Assembly (NCBI RefSeq): GCF_015482775.1
Contig: NZ_CP058214.1
Coordinates: forward strand, 1,782,272 to 1,846,271
Direction of reading: 5' to 3'
DNA length: 64,000 nucleotides
Source: Kaustia mangrovi
GTDB lineage: Bacteria; Pseudomonadota; Alphaproteobacteria; Rhizobiales; Im1
The position numbers and the translations under genes are program-made. Under the pieces are notes generated by a model. The model was not told the DNA's origin. It saw only the letters and a list, made by a program, of their open reading frames with translations, and did no database searches. Positions within the stretch are counted from its first letter, which is position 1. Each line of letters opens with the position of its first letter. This document shows positions 24,697 to 33,786 of this stretch, piece by piece.

Positions 24697-26765
24697 CCCT
24701 CATTTGTGAGGGATGCCCCGCAGGCGCAAACGCTCCCAAATCTATCCTCTTCGTGGACAAAGCAGCCCTGCAATTTACCGCCTTGTCGTCGACTTAATGC
24801 GAAAAGGATTTCTCCCGCCAACGTCAGATTTACGAGATCGCCCTTACCAAATGGCAACTCGGCAGCCTCAAGCCTCTTCTGCCAACTCAATGCAAACGAT
24901 GCACCTTGTCTTCGGTCGTCTTTGGTCGTTCGAAAATTGCGAACAGGGTCGGCTTTTTTGCATACGACAACACAATCCCAAGAGATAGAGTTGCCACGCT
25001 TATGCAATCTAGACCCGTTCTCACCGTATAAAGGAAACACGGAAACGGGCTGAAACCCTGCGCGAGCCAGCGCTCTCCCGATTGCTTTCCAACCTCGTCC
25101 ATCCAAGTTCTGATAGGTGAACACGAAGCGCCCCTCTGGCTTCATCTTCCGCCGCAACTCTTCGAAGATCTGTCCCAGGTGGCGAATGAATCGTTCTGCG
25201 TGATCCTTCGTATTGGCGGGAGCGGCTAACTGTCCACTTGGAAAGCGATCTATGCTGTTTCCGTCAATGAGCCCGAACCGATGCATCCAAGGCGCGAAGA
25301 AGTGACCAAGCTCGGAATATGCAATGTAATCAAGATAAGGCGGATCTGTAAGAACGAGATCGATCGAACCATCGGCAACGGCCGGCATCGATTTGGAGTC
25401 TCGACAGGCGATCTCACTGCGCCCCGTATGGTAGGCCATCGGCTCGTCATAGAGCACACTGGACGCTACGCGGTGCTCTTTGAAGGCAGTACCAGCGCGC
25501 TGAACCGATCTGATTGCATTAGGGAAGGTTCCACGGCCATTTCTATTCAGCCATGGGTTCAGCTCAACCGGACGCGAAATGTGGCGATATGCTCTGATCG
25601 AGAAGAGTGGTGTCAGCCGACGCCAGTCTCCGGCATAAGCGCACATCATGTTATTGGTCTTGAGGTGATCGGAAAATGCAACGGAGAAGGCGCCGCGTAG
25701 GTCACTTGGCAACGCATCAATTGCTTCACTCAATGCAACTAGATGCAGCTTTTGCCGAGCATTGAACAGTTCCGTATAGTCGACGTATCCGTAGGACAGT
25801 AGACGGTCGTCAGCGCGATCCGTTTTCGGTATTGGAGACCGAGGAAGCAAGCCGGTTTTCGACGCGAGCCTACTTGCGAGCGCAGATTCAGCCTTCTTGA
25901 AGAGATTCACATCGTACGCAGTCGCACTCCGAAGCGAGCGCTCCGCCATTGGTGTGACTCGCTCATCACCGCTCGGCAGACTTTCCACAGCGAACAGCCG
26001 AAACTCGGGTTTTCCTTCCCTTCGCGCTATATCAATCAAAGGTTCTGAATGCCCACAGTTCGGGCACACTGCAGCTCCATAGCGTTGGTGCGCTCCGCTC
26101 GGGTCCGTCGCGGCACCACATGGACACGTAACTTGGACAGCGTCGCTATCGGCTTCGATCAATCGGCTACAGGATGAACATGCGACCCACTGACGCTTCG
26201 CTGCTTCTGTCCGCGCCAATCGAAACCGGGGGTGAGCATCGAAACCAGCACCGCATTCCCCGCACGTAACAATCTGTACCCAGAACGCGTGCAGAAGGGT
26301 TTCGTCCACGCCGTCCTGGGATCGCGTCCGATAATACTCGCCGATTTCACCAAGCACGCTGAGCCGCAATTCCTCAAGCGCTTTCGATAAATCTGGCAAA
26401 GCGCCAAGTTCCGCCTGGAAAGCCGAAATCGCCGCCGCGACCGGCTCAACGTCAAAACCGATTGCGTGGGCACCCAGTCGCTGCGCTTCCAGCAACATGA
26501 CGCCGCCACCGCAAAACGGATCCAATACGCGCAGATCTTCAAATCCGGTGCCTGAGTAAAACGTCTTCCAGAAGTTTTCGCCGTCCCGCGTCCCAAAGCC
26601 AGCGAGTAGGCCTCTCGCTGTGACAGCCAATCGCCGCGCGAACCACTTATGGGCTTGATACTCTGCGCGAGGACGAACTCCTTCTTTCATGGCGATACGC
26701 GCCAATTGTTCAATGGGAAGCGCACAGGCGTCCAAAAGGGAGATTTTGGTGGAAACACCTGTCAT
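24693..26765 (-). CDS. DNA methyltransferase, DUF1156-like (N6-adenine/N4-cytosine type)
   Basis: 690 residues. HKWFARR near residue 39 matches the HKWWARR landmark of DUF1156 methyltransferases. Motif I VLDPFCGGG (about 80-88) and motif IV TDPPYLDYIAY (about 470) give the SAM-binding and catalytic sites of amino-methyltransferases. Between them are several Cys pairs (CGECGAGF, CSSC, CPCG, CPNCG) that look like zinc ribbons. Its start lies four bases inside the upstream nuclease-helicase gene (ATGA), so the pair is translationally coupled. The likely role is self-marking of DNA in a modification-based defence system, inferred from the partner. Confidence 0.85.
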   Translation of the reverse strand: MTGVSTKISLLDACALPIEQLARIAMKEGVRPRAEYQAHKWFARRLAVTARGLLAGFGTRDGENFWKTFYSGTGFEDLRVLDPFCGGGVMLLEAQRLGAHAIGFDVEPVAAAISAFQAELGALPDLSKALEELRLSVLGEIGEYYRTRSQDGVDETLLHAFWVQIVTCGECGAGFDAHPRFRLARTEAAKRQWVACSSCSRLIEADSDAVQVTCPCGAATDPSGAHQRYGAAVCPNCGHSEPLIDIARREGKPEFRLFAVESLPSGDERVTPMAERSLRSATAYDVNLFKKAESALASRLASKTGLLPRSPIPKTDRADDRLLSYGYVDYTELFNARQKLHLVALSEAIDALPSDLRGAFSVAFSDHLKTNNMMCAYAGDWRRLTPLFSIRAYRHISRPVELNPWLNRNGRGTFPNAIRSVQRAGTAFKEHRVASSVLYDEPMAYHTGRSEIACRDSKSMPAVADGSIDLVLTDPPYLDYIAYSELGHFFAPWMHRFGLIDGNSIDRFPSGQLAAPANTKDHAERFIRHLGQIFEELRRKMKPEGRFVFTYQNLDGRGWKAIGRALARAGFQPVSVFPLYGENGSRLHKRGNSISWDCVVVCKKADPVRNFRTTKDDRRQGASFALSWQKRLEAAELPFGKGDLVNLTLAGEILFALSRRQGGKLQGCFVHEEDRFGSVCACGASLTNEG

Positions 26766-29700
26766 CGGGTCTTCACCATACAGACGTGCAGACCTGGTAA
26801 TTCGATTTCCTGCCCAGTTAATAGATGGCCGTCCACGAAGTGCTTTAACAAACGAGATTCTTTGAGAATTTCCCGATCACGCGGGAGATAATCGACCAAA
26901 GCTCGGCTTAAAACCGCTACGAATTTTGACCGAGCGCGTGAGACAGTCACGTTGAACCGGTTTAAGCTGTACAGGAACTCTTCCTCGGAGGCGATCTGGT
27001 CAGCGTCACCGAGCCCGAAGCTAGCGAGAATGACTTCCTTCTCTTGGCCCTGAAACCGCTCCACAGTATCGATGCTGGAGAAAAGAAGCTCTCGGTCAAA
27101 TTCCTGTGGAAGCGCACGGTCCAAGAGTTCAAAAACTGCCGATTGCTGCGCGCGATGAGGCGTAACTATCCCCAGACCTTCGAGCAAAAAGGCGTCAGGG
27201 TCGAATTCTGCTCCGGTGCCTCCGTTTTGGTCAATCATACCAGCGCGCCATAAAGACACCGCCAAACCGGCGATGAGATTAGCTTCAGCGTCGTTGCGCT
27301 GGCTGGAATACTCATCCTCATGAACAATGGCTGTCAAAGGTCGTGTTGGATCGAGTATGCGAGCGAATTCGCTGGAGAAAGCCAAAACAGCCGGCCAATC
27401 CGTAGGAGCTGCGACATCAATGGCTCGAGCCAATTGCACACGCCGCTGCGCCGTATGGGGGCTCGCTTGAAGTTCTTGGCCGTAGCCAGCCTCACGCACG
27501 AACTCGATGATGTCGCTGTTGGACCGAAAACTCATGTCGAGCATGATCGGCTGAATTCCAGGACGTCCTTCCAACACGCGATAGTGACGGAAGAAATCAT
27601 ATACAGAACCGAGCAGGTGCTCCAATCCTTTCGGAGGTGCCACCGGGTGAATTGGCGGCATTTGTTTGTCATCGCCAACGACGGTCAACCTCGCACCCGT
27701 GGCAAGCTTGCTAAAGGCGACAATGGCATGGGCGACGTCGAGCTGGGAGGCTTCATCGATGATCATCACATCGAACAACTCTCGGCACAGTTCATCTCCG
27801 CCTAAATTGTGAAGCTGATCGACGGTGGAGGCCACCACCGTAATTCCATTTCCTTCCAGTGCATCGATCAGTTCTAGAGCTTCACCGCTCAGGCCACCTT
27901 CGTCCGCTTTCACTCTGACCACATGGTTTTGCAACTCGGCATCGACTTGAGGATTGGGCGTGCTGGATAGCCGGGCAAACGTCACATAGTCGGACATACC
28001 AAGCGCTTCGATCACTTCAGGTAGTTTCCTGCCGATATTGTCGATCGATACCCAAGTAAAACCCGTGACCGCTATACGGAGCCTCTGACTGCACTCTCTG
28101 GCATCGTGAAGCAAACCGGAAACATAGGCTGTCACCGTCGCACTCTTGCCTGTTCCCGGAGGCCCCCACCAAACCGACAGCCGTCGCGAGCTCGCCGTCT
28201 GAATGGCTTGCCTTTGCGTGTCTGTAAGATCCGAGCGGAACGCCAACGCCCCCGCAACGATGGCGTCAGCCCTGTGATCATCTAGATCCGTGGCAGCGAG
28301 TCGTTCTGCGTCCCATATAAAGTCTGCTGCGGGTGTGTGTGGTGCGCGACGGGGGGTCCCTTGTCTGACCCGAGCCACCGATAGGGCCGGGAAAAGCGGC
28401 GTATCAGCGGCAATCTGCGGGAAGCGAATTCCCGTTGGGTCAGAGAGCGTCTTTTTCAGTTTGCCCGTAAAGGCATCCATCGAAATCGGGTCGAGTATCG
28501 CAAACTCACCTGCTGATCCGTCTATGTCAAAATCGACATGTGCACCCCGTAGCGCTGATGCCAAAAGATCCGAGGGTTGTAGTGCAATGAGAAGACCGCT
28601 CCTCGATATCTTCAGAACCGAAACCGTTAGATCTTCTCTAACCAGCCGTCGCCATTCCCATGGCCGAATCGGGTTTTGATGCTCCAGACCGGTCCGACGT
28701 TTGAACTGCGCAGTGGTCAAATTTTGAAGTAGGCCAAGCTCGCGCTCCGGCAGGAGCGACCATGTGTATTCTCCATCCTTGATCTTGGCGTCTCGCGAGC
28801 GCTCGGACAGTTCAAAAACAAGCGTCTCATGGTTTGCATTGCGAACGTTGAGTTGCTCCAATGCTGCGCGTCGCTCCTCTCCATCCAAGCACCGTGTCGC
28901 TCTCAGGCTTGCATAACGCGCCTCTCGCTCATGCGGAGGCATCGCCATCAGTAGCTCAATCTCCATCCTTTGCACCGCCGCCATAAGTCGGGCATGCTGA
29001 TAGATGATTTCCTCGTCATCCCCCGTGCCAGTCATTCGGCGTAAGGGCGTGAAGACGGAATTAACGAGCGGGGCGTCTGCGCTCAGCGTGTCTCGCAGCT
29101 CAATTGCCAATTGCATTGCCACATAGAGGACAGCAGACAGCTTAGTACGAACGACGCGGCGCACCTGCTCTTGATGTTGTTGGAAATCCTGATTTCGAAA
29201 CGGAGCCGACCGCTCCCAGATCTCGTGCCCCCGTTCCGAAGGGATCTGATCCGACAACGGGTCCTTGTAGAAGTCGCTGACCCGATACTCCCATGTCGAA
29301 CCGTCATCACGCTCTCGCCCCTCTGAGTCGAGCGTGTTGGCCAGCTCGACAAGACCGTAGTGATGCGGGATCGGTGCAGACAGCAGACTGTTAACGGCAT
29401 TCGCGACAATGGCGATAGGCGAAGATCGGCCAACATAGTCCGGCGACTCCATCGATTGCTCTGCAGGAAACAGCCACGACATAACGCTCACGTCTTCGTC
29501 GCCCATTCTCACAGGTGCCTGCAAACGATCCAAGTGGCGCCCTGTAACCCTGCGCAAATGCTCATAGGTAAGCCGGTCCCAAAGATAGAACTGCAGGCTC
29601 ACGTCCGTTTTGTCAGGGTCTCCATTTTGCTGATAGCCTTCCAAGATGGCAGCTTTCGCCCTCTGAATATCGGCCAGCAAGAATTCAAGTAGCTGCGCAT

Positions 29701-31126
29701 AGATCGCGCCTTCGGCTTCAACGGATCGCTCCATGACAAGGAGTTCTCGGCTAAGCGGGTCACGACGCTCCCGGCTCCAACCTTGGCCATTGGGTCGTCG
29801 TCCCGTCGGAACGCCATAGGATATGCGATACCCGAAGGCGAACGTCAGCCCGCTTCCAATATCGAAGTCCGCCGACATCGCGATCCGAATATCTGCGAAT
29901 CTCGGAAGCGTTCCACTGGTTCCCGAACGATCTGGTATTTCTGCTTCGCCGCCTACGCTCAGCCTCTCCGCCCGGCTTTTAAAGACGGTGCGTTTTGCCT
30001 TCAGTGCCTGGTGCGTCTCATAGGCAGGGCTACCTGCTGGAAGCGCCGCTAGATGCGGAACGTTAGTCACATTGTGTTCAACTAGTTTTCCTCGCGCCCC
30101 ACGAGTCACACCTGCAACGCGGCTGAGGTGTGCTTCACGTTCTGCCGATGGCCAGCAGTAACGTTCATCGATCTGCTCGCGATTTCCCCAAGCGTATCCG
30201 AGATAATCACAACCGCCGCACTTTTGGTCGACATGCCAGTCGAGAGTGCGCCAATCTTCCGGCTCAATCACTGCGGGGAGGTCGACCTTCAAGAACCTAC
30301 GTACGCGCCCCAGTACGACTTCTGGGGGCATTGTCTCTAGGTCTTCCTCAAGAGCCTGAAAATACAGCGCCAGATCCCGATCAAACACTAAGTTTCGTCG
30401 ATCAGTCTCCTCTTGTTCATGGAGGCAAGATGCTTCGTGTTTTCCAGGCCAAATCGCTGCATTGGCCAGAACAACGAACTTATCGGCCCAACCAGTGTCG
30501 ACAAGCCATCCCGCGAGCGTCATGCTGTAATAGGCGAGTTCGGAGAAATGCGCTGGACTTGCTTCGCCGGAAATCTTGATGTCGATGATCCGGAGGCCGA
30601 GCCGTTCATCCTCATCGCTGAGCGTCTCAATGGTCCCATCTGGCGCGATGACGCGTCTGATCTCACCACTGGCTGGAGCAATGTGGATGATGTCGGGTCT
30701 GACCTTGGCCAAGGCAATGAGGGGCTCCGCCCCACCGCACAGCTCGGTTAGTTCATGTGCCGCTATGAACGATGAGGTTACAGAAAACTCTGATTCAAGG
30801 AGGAAGCTGTTCTCCAGAGCTTGCTCCAGAATGGTCTCGAGATCGAGCGTTCGATAGGCTTCAGGAGTCCCGGGGACCGCCCCCTCATCGGAGTTCGCAA
30901 TCGCAAGCTCCGGAAACGACATCTGGAGTTCCGCATATTTCTGGTGCTCATAATCTCGCCCTTGCTGAGTGATGAGGGCTAGACCTGGCCTCGCAGCGTC
31001 TTTCTCTGGCGCGTTCGCCGCAGCCCTTGTTTCCCGGCCAGCGTACAAATCAAGACGCAAGCGGCGTTTGCATCCAGTTCGGATGTATTGAGAGATGACG
31101 CGTTTGCCGAGCTTATACAATTTCAA
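26762..31126 (-). CDS. Fused Fe-S PD-(D/E)XK nuclease and Dna2-like SF1 helicase
   Basis: About 1454 residues. N-terminal nuclease: C19, E60 in QQGRDYE, P144-D145, D182-I-K184 (the DxK motif), then C303, C306 and C324. One Cys before and three after a RecB-like fold is the Fe-S layout of Cas4, AddB and Dna2. Helicase part: Walker A GPPGTGKS near residue 987, DEAS near 1120, SFRSNSDI, ERFQGQEKEVI and VSRARSK near 1390, which is SF1B of the UPF1/Dna2 type. Some 500 residues between are unassigned. Start is TTG: 31126, or more likely 31120, which has AAGGA six bases upstream. First gene of a two-gene operon with the methyltransferase. Confidence 0.85.
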   Translation of the reverse strand: MKLYKLGKRVISQYIRTGCKRRLRLDLYAGRETRAAANAPEKDAARPGLALITQQGRDYEHQKYAELQMSFPELAIANSDEGAVPGTPEAYRTLDLETILEQALENSFLLESEFSVTSSFIAAHELTELCGGAEPLIALAKVRPDIIHIAPASGEIRRVIAPDGTIETLSDEDERLGLRIIDIKISGEASPAHFSELAYYSMTLAGWLVDTGWADKFVVLANAAIWPGKHEASCLHEQEETDRRNLVFDRDLALYFQALEEDLETMPPEVVLGRVRRFLKVDLPAVIEPEDWRTLDWHVDQKCGGCDYLGYAWGNREQIDERYCWPSAEREAHLSRVAGVTRGARGKLVEHNVTNVPHLAALPAGSPAYETHQALKAKRTVFKSRAERLSVGGEAEIPDRSGTSGTLPRFADIRIAMSADFDIGSGLTFAFGYRISYGVPTGRRPNGQGWSRERRDPLSRELLVMERSVEAEGAIYAQLLEFLLADIQRAKAAILEGYQQNGDPDKTDVSLQFYLWDRLTYEHLRRVTGRHLDRLQAPVRMGDEDVSVMSWLFPAEQSMESPDYVGRSSPIAIVANAVNSLLSAPIPHHYGLVELANTLDSEGRERDDGSTWEYRVSDFYKDPLSDQIPSERGHEIWERSAPFRNQDFQQHQEQVRRVVRTKLSAVLYVAMQLAIELRDTLSADAPLVNSVFTPLRRMTGTGDDEEIIYQHARLMAAVQRMEIELLMAMPPHEREARYASLRATRCLDGEERRAALEQLNVRNANHETLVFELSERSRDAKIKDGEYTWSLLPERELGLLQNLTTAQFKRRTGLEHQNPIRPWEWRRLVREDLTVSVLKISRSGLLIALQPSDLLASALRGAHVDFDIDGSAGEFAILDPISMDAFTGKLKKTLSDPTGIRFPQIAADTPLFPALSVARVRQGTPRRAPHTPAADFIWDAERLAATDLDDHRADAIVAGALAFRSDLTDTQRQAIQTASSRRLSVWWGPPGTGKSATVTAYVSGLLHDARECSQRLRIAVTGFTWVSIDNIGRKLPEVIEALGMSDYVTFARLSSTPNPQVDAELQNHVVRVKADEGGLSGEALELIDALEGNGITVVASTVDQLHNLGGDELCRELFDVMIIDEASQLDVAHAIVAFSKLATGARLTVVGDDKQMPPIHPVAPPKGLEHLLGSVYDFFRHYRVLEGRPGIQPIMLDMSFRSNSDIIEFVREAGYGQELQASPHTAQRRVQLARAIDVAAPTDWPAVLAFSSEFARILDPTRPLTAIVHEDEYSSQRNDAEANLIAGLAVSLWRAGMIDQNGGTGAEFDPDAFLLEGLGIVTPHRAQQSAVFELLDRALPQEFDRELLFSSIDTVERFQGQEKEVILASFGLGDADQIASEEEFLYSLNRFNVTVSRARSKFVAVLSRALVDYLPRDREILKESRLLKHFVDGHLLTGQEIELPGLHVCMVKTR

Positions 31127-31404
31127 TCCTTAGCGAGCCATTCGACCTATAGTAAAGTTCGACGATTCCGCGAACCCTCCGATGATGCAAAGCCATTTTC
31201 GCCGTTATAGCATTCTGATCGAACAAGATCTTTATCGCTCTGACCATCATTCTATTTGGATGGTCTGAACTCTCCCCTCGCTCAATAGACCATGCAAAGT
31301 GGCAATTTTAGTCCGTGTCCCGCGACGGGCGCAGTATGTAAAGACAACGCTCTGCTTGGCACGAGTATCAGCCGCGCCACCTTGACCACATTCGCCGGGA
31401 TGTA
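31127..31404. promoter_or_regulatory. AT-rich spacer holding the promoter of the nuclease-helicase operon
   Basis: No protein-coding gene is supported in these 278 bases. The spacer is AT-rich, lies just before the minus-strand nuclease-helicase, and follows the end of the next minus-strand operon. A promoter directed leftward is expected here; I could not fix exact -35 and -10 boxes. Confidence 0.4.
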
Positions 31405-32052
31405 TCACTTGTCCCCCTCCGCATCCTGCTCCGTCAGCTCAGCTTCGGTGAGGATCGTTACCAGGACCGCCTGATAGAGATTCCAGATAAAGGACTTTAG
31501 GAGCATCAACAGGAAGACGAGCCAGGCCGTCATCACGGCGAACGTGAAACTCGCGCCAATGACAATCACCATCTGTCGGTTCTCAGCCACCCAGCGCAAA
31601 GCGCCGGAAAGGGGGCCACCGCTATACAGCGTCACCTTGACGACCAGGCACAGCGCCAGAAACGTCAGGAAGTGAATGAATACCAGAAGAAAATTGAAAA
31701 AGATGAACTGGAGTCGGGAGATGTCTTCCTTCTTGTGGTCCAGCTTTGCAAGCAGGATGAAGACACCGGGCTTGGTGATGCTGGCGAAGATGGCGAAGCC
31801 GGCGATCAGAAAACCGAGAATGGCCGTCGTGAATGTAAAGCCCGTATCGGCAACCTCGCGGATGCCGACGATCAACGACCGATAGGGGGCTACGGGCATG
31901 CCGAACCAGGCGTTTGCCGCCAGTGCGAGCACCATGACAACAAAGACGCCCCACGCCAACCGCGCATTAATGGGCGCGGACGCGACCTTTCGCGCCTTCC
32001 GGTAAACGGCGAAAAGACTCTTCTCGCTTATGAGGCGATCCTGCCAGTTCAT
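31405..32052 (-). CDS. Four-helix membrane protein, partner of the 331-residue protein
   Basis: 215 residues with four hydrophobic segments, about 33-52 (GVFVVMVLALAANAWF), 72-92 (FTFTTAILGFLIAGFAIFAS), 115-140 (FIFFNFLLVFIHFLTFLALC) and 163-190. The first 30 residues and the tail are charged, and the tail is acidic. I do not recognise the family. Its start codon directly abuts the stop of the upstream gene (32053), so the two are almost certainly co-translated. A soluble sensor or effector with a small polytopic partner is a common two-gene defence layout (Kiwa is one), but I cannot show homology. Confidence 0.6.
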   Translation of the reverse strand: MNWQDRLISEKSLFAVYRKARKVASAPINARLAWGVFVVMVLALAANAWFGMPVAPYRSLIVGIREVADTGFTFTTAILGFLIAGFAIFASITKPGVFILLAKLDHKKEDISRLQFIFFNFLLVFIHFLTFLALCLVVKVTLYSGGPLSGALRWVAENRQMVIVIGASFTFAVMTAWLVFLLMLLKSFIWNLYQAVLVTILTEAELTEQDAEGDK

Positions 32053-33048
32053 TTATAGCAGCCTTACAAGCTGTCTGATTTTCTCTACGGCGCGGTCCAT
32101 TGCCGGGGCTCGGATGGCCCCGTTCTGCGTCATGGTCTCGTAAATCTCAAAGAGCCGGCGAGTCAGACCGGCGCGCGCCGGCGGAATGTTCTCGACTGGC
32201 GCTGTGATCTGGAACTTATCATTGTTGCCGGCGAGATGGTTGCCGTTCTCATCCACGCCCGTCAGCTTGACTTCTTGATTGCCGGTTTCGGTCGCTGCGG
32301 TGACCGCCTCAATCGATGCCTGGATATTGAGGCCCTCATTGTTGGCGGTGGTGAGGTTGGTGCGGTCGGCGTTGAGCCCCCGGCTGAATTCACGCACCTG
32401 ACCGAGAATCTCGCCAGCGTCGATATCGTCGTTGGGCCGCACAATGCGAAAGTCGATACGCTTGAGAATGCCGTAGCGCTTCACAAACGCGGTGATATCG
32501 TCGGCGCCGGTGAGGGCAATCACCTCAAGCGTTGGCGCCGGATGCGTTTCAAACAGGGCTTTCTTGGTGACCTTCTCGCCCTCGGCCTTCAGCGCGTCGT
32601 ATAGCTCATCGACATATTCCTTATGGCGGCGGCGAAGGAACTGCTCGGCAGTCGCCTTGAAGGCATTGAGGTCGGGGGCATGCGGCGTCTCCGGGAAATA
32701 GATCAGACGGTGATTGTTCAGGAGCAAGACGAAGAAGACGGAGGGCGCCGAGCGCATCCGTTGCTCGTCCTTAATAAGCCCCTGTTTAGCATCGAATATC
32801 TGATGCCGCGTGAGTTCCGTATCTTTGATGAACCGCCCCGCCAGCGCCAAAACCGGCAACTCGCGGTCGCCTGAAAGATCGACGAGTTCGACTTCGTAAA
32901 AATGATAGTGCGTGCGCTGGCCATAGCTGCGAACGTAGGTGTCGCGCGTGAAGGCTGGAATTACGATTTCCTCGGCGTAGTCGAGAAGAACCTTCTCATC
33001 GCCGAACCGGCAAATAAAATTTGCGAATGTAGCGCTGTGCTGCCTCAT
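32053..33048 (-). CDS. Uncharacterised 331-residue protein in the type I R-M operon
   Basis: Read from 33048 with GGGGGG just upstream, 18 bases after the metallopeptidase gene. No family is recognised. It appears soluble, mixed alpha/beta, without signal peptide. Conserved-looking stretches are FFVLLLNNHRLIYFPETPHA and a charged helix near residue 130 (FLRRRHKEYVDELYDALKAE). The C-terminal 60 residues are helical and basic. Directly followed by the four-TM gene, it probably works with that membrane partner. The block may be an accessory of the restriction operon or an independent two-gene defence module. Confidence 0.55.
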   Translation of the reverse strand: MRQHSATFANFICRFGDEKVLLDYAEEIVIPAFTRDTYVRSYGQRTHYHFYEVELVDLSGDRELPVLALAGRFIKDTELTRHQIFDAKQGLIKDEQRMRSAPSVFFVLLLNNHRLIYFPETPHAPDLNAFKATAEQFLRRRHKEYVDELYDALKAEGEKVTKKALFETHPAPTLEVIALTGADDITAFVKRYGILKRIDFRIVRPNDDIDAGEILGQVREFSRGLNADRTNLTTANNEGLNIQASIEAVTAATETGNQEVKLTGVDENGNHLAGNNDKFQITAPVENIPPARAGLTRRLFEIYETMTQNGAIRAPAMDRAVEKIRQLVRLL

Positions 33049-33066
33049 GAGCCCCCCGTTACGTTT

Positions 33067-33786
33067 CTATTTGTTTGGCGGCCACTCCCCCAGTGGAAGG
33101 TCGTTCAAGTGCTTCTTCACCTGCCGCCAATTCGGCATGTGCTGGTCGAGTAGTGTGATGAACCCTTCGCTATGGTCGGGCACGATGAAGTGCGCGAGCT
33201 CGTGCAGGATCACGTAATCTAGGCACTCAGTGTCTTTCTTGGCCAGCTCCAGATTTAGACGGATGGTTCCGCGCTGCGGGCTGCTGCCGCCCCACTTCGT
33301 CTTCATGCGCTGAATGAAAAAGCGCCGCACCTTTACGCCAAGCTGCTGCTGCTGCCGGTCGATCAGCGCCGCCGCCGCCCCGCGCAGTTCTTCGCGGTAC
33401 CAGCCGTCGAGCAAGGCGCGCCGCTTCTCAAGATCGGTCCCGGCAGGAATGCCAAGCTCGATGTGACGATGGCTTCTTGCGACGTAGCTGCGTGAAGCGC
33501 CCTCGACTATGCGCAGAAGATAGCGCCGCCCCCAGAGGTAATGGCTCTCGCGTTCGATATATTCCCGCGGGGTTTCGCGCTCCTGCGCCTGTTGCCGGCG
33601 CTGATGGCGCTTAATCCAGCCCAGCTTTGAAATCGCGAACAGCCGGATCGCGTCCTCACTCATATTGCAGGGCGCGGCGATGCGCACGCGGCCAGTCGGC
33701 GGGTGAACGCTGAGATGGACATTCTTGATGTCCTTCAGCACCACATCGACTGAGAGATCGCCAAGCTGCAATTCGCTGATCATCAA
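33067..33786 (-). CDS. YgjP-like zinc metallopeptidase (M48/DUF45) of type I R-M operon
   Basis: 239 residues. The catalytic zinc motif is HELAH in LDYVILHELAHFIVPDHSEG, and RFFIQRMKTKWGGSSPQRGT is the typical preceding DUF45 region. The start lies four bases inside the hsdR gene (ATGA at 33783-33786). DUF45 peptidases follow hsdR in many type I restriction operons; their target there is unknown. A role in HsdR turnover after self-attack is conceivable, by analogy with ClpXP control of EcoKI. Confidence 0.85.
   Translation of the reverse strand: MMISELQLGDLSVDVVLKDIKNVHLSVHPPTGRVRIAAPCNMSEDAIRLFAISKLGWIKRHQRRQQAQERETPREYIERESHYLWGRRYLLRIVEGASRSYVARSHRHIELGIPAGTDLEKRRALLDGWYREELRGAAAALIDRQQQQLGVKVRRFFIQRMKTKWGGSSPQRGTIRLNLELAKKDTECLDYVILHELAHFIVPDHSEGFITLLDQHMPNWRQVKKHLNDLPLGEWPPNK

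Noticed and set aside
31405..33048. Naming the four-TM/331-residue pair as the Kiwa system
   Set aside because: Gene order differs from kwaA-kwaB and I could not recognise the KwaB domain. Only the layout is similar.
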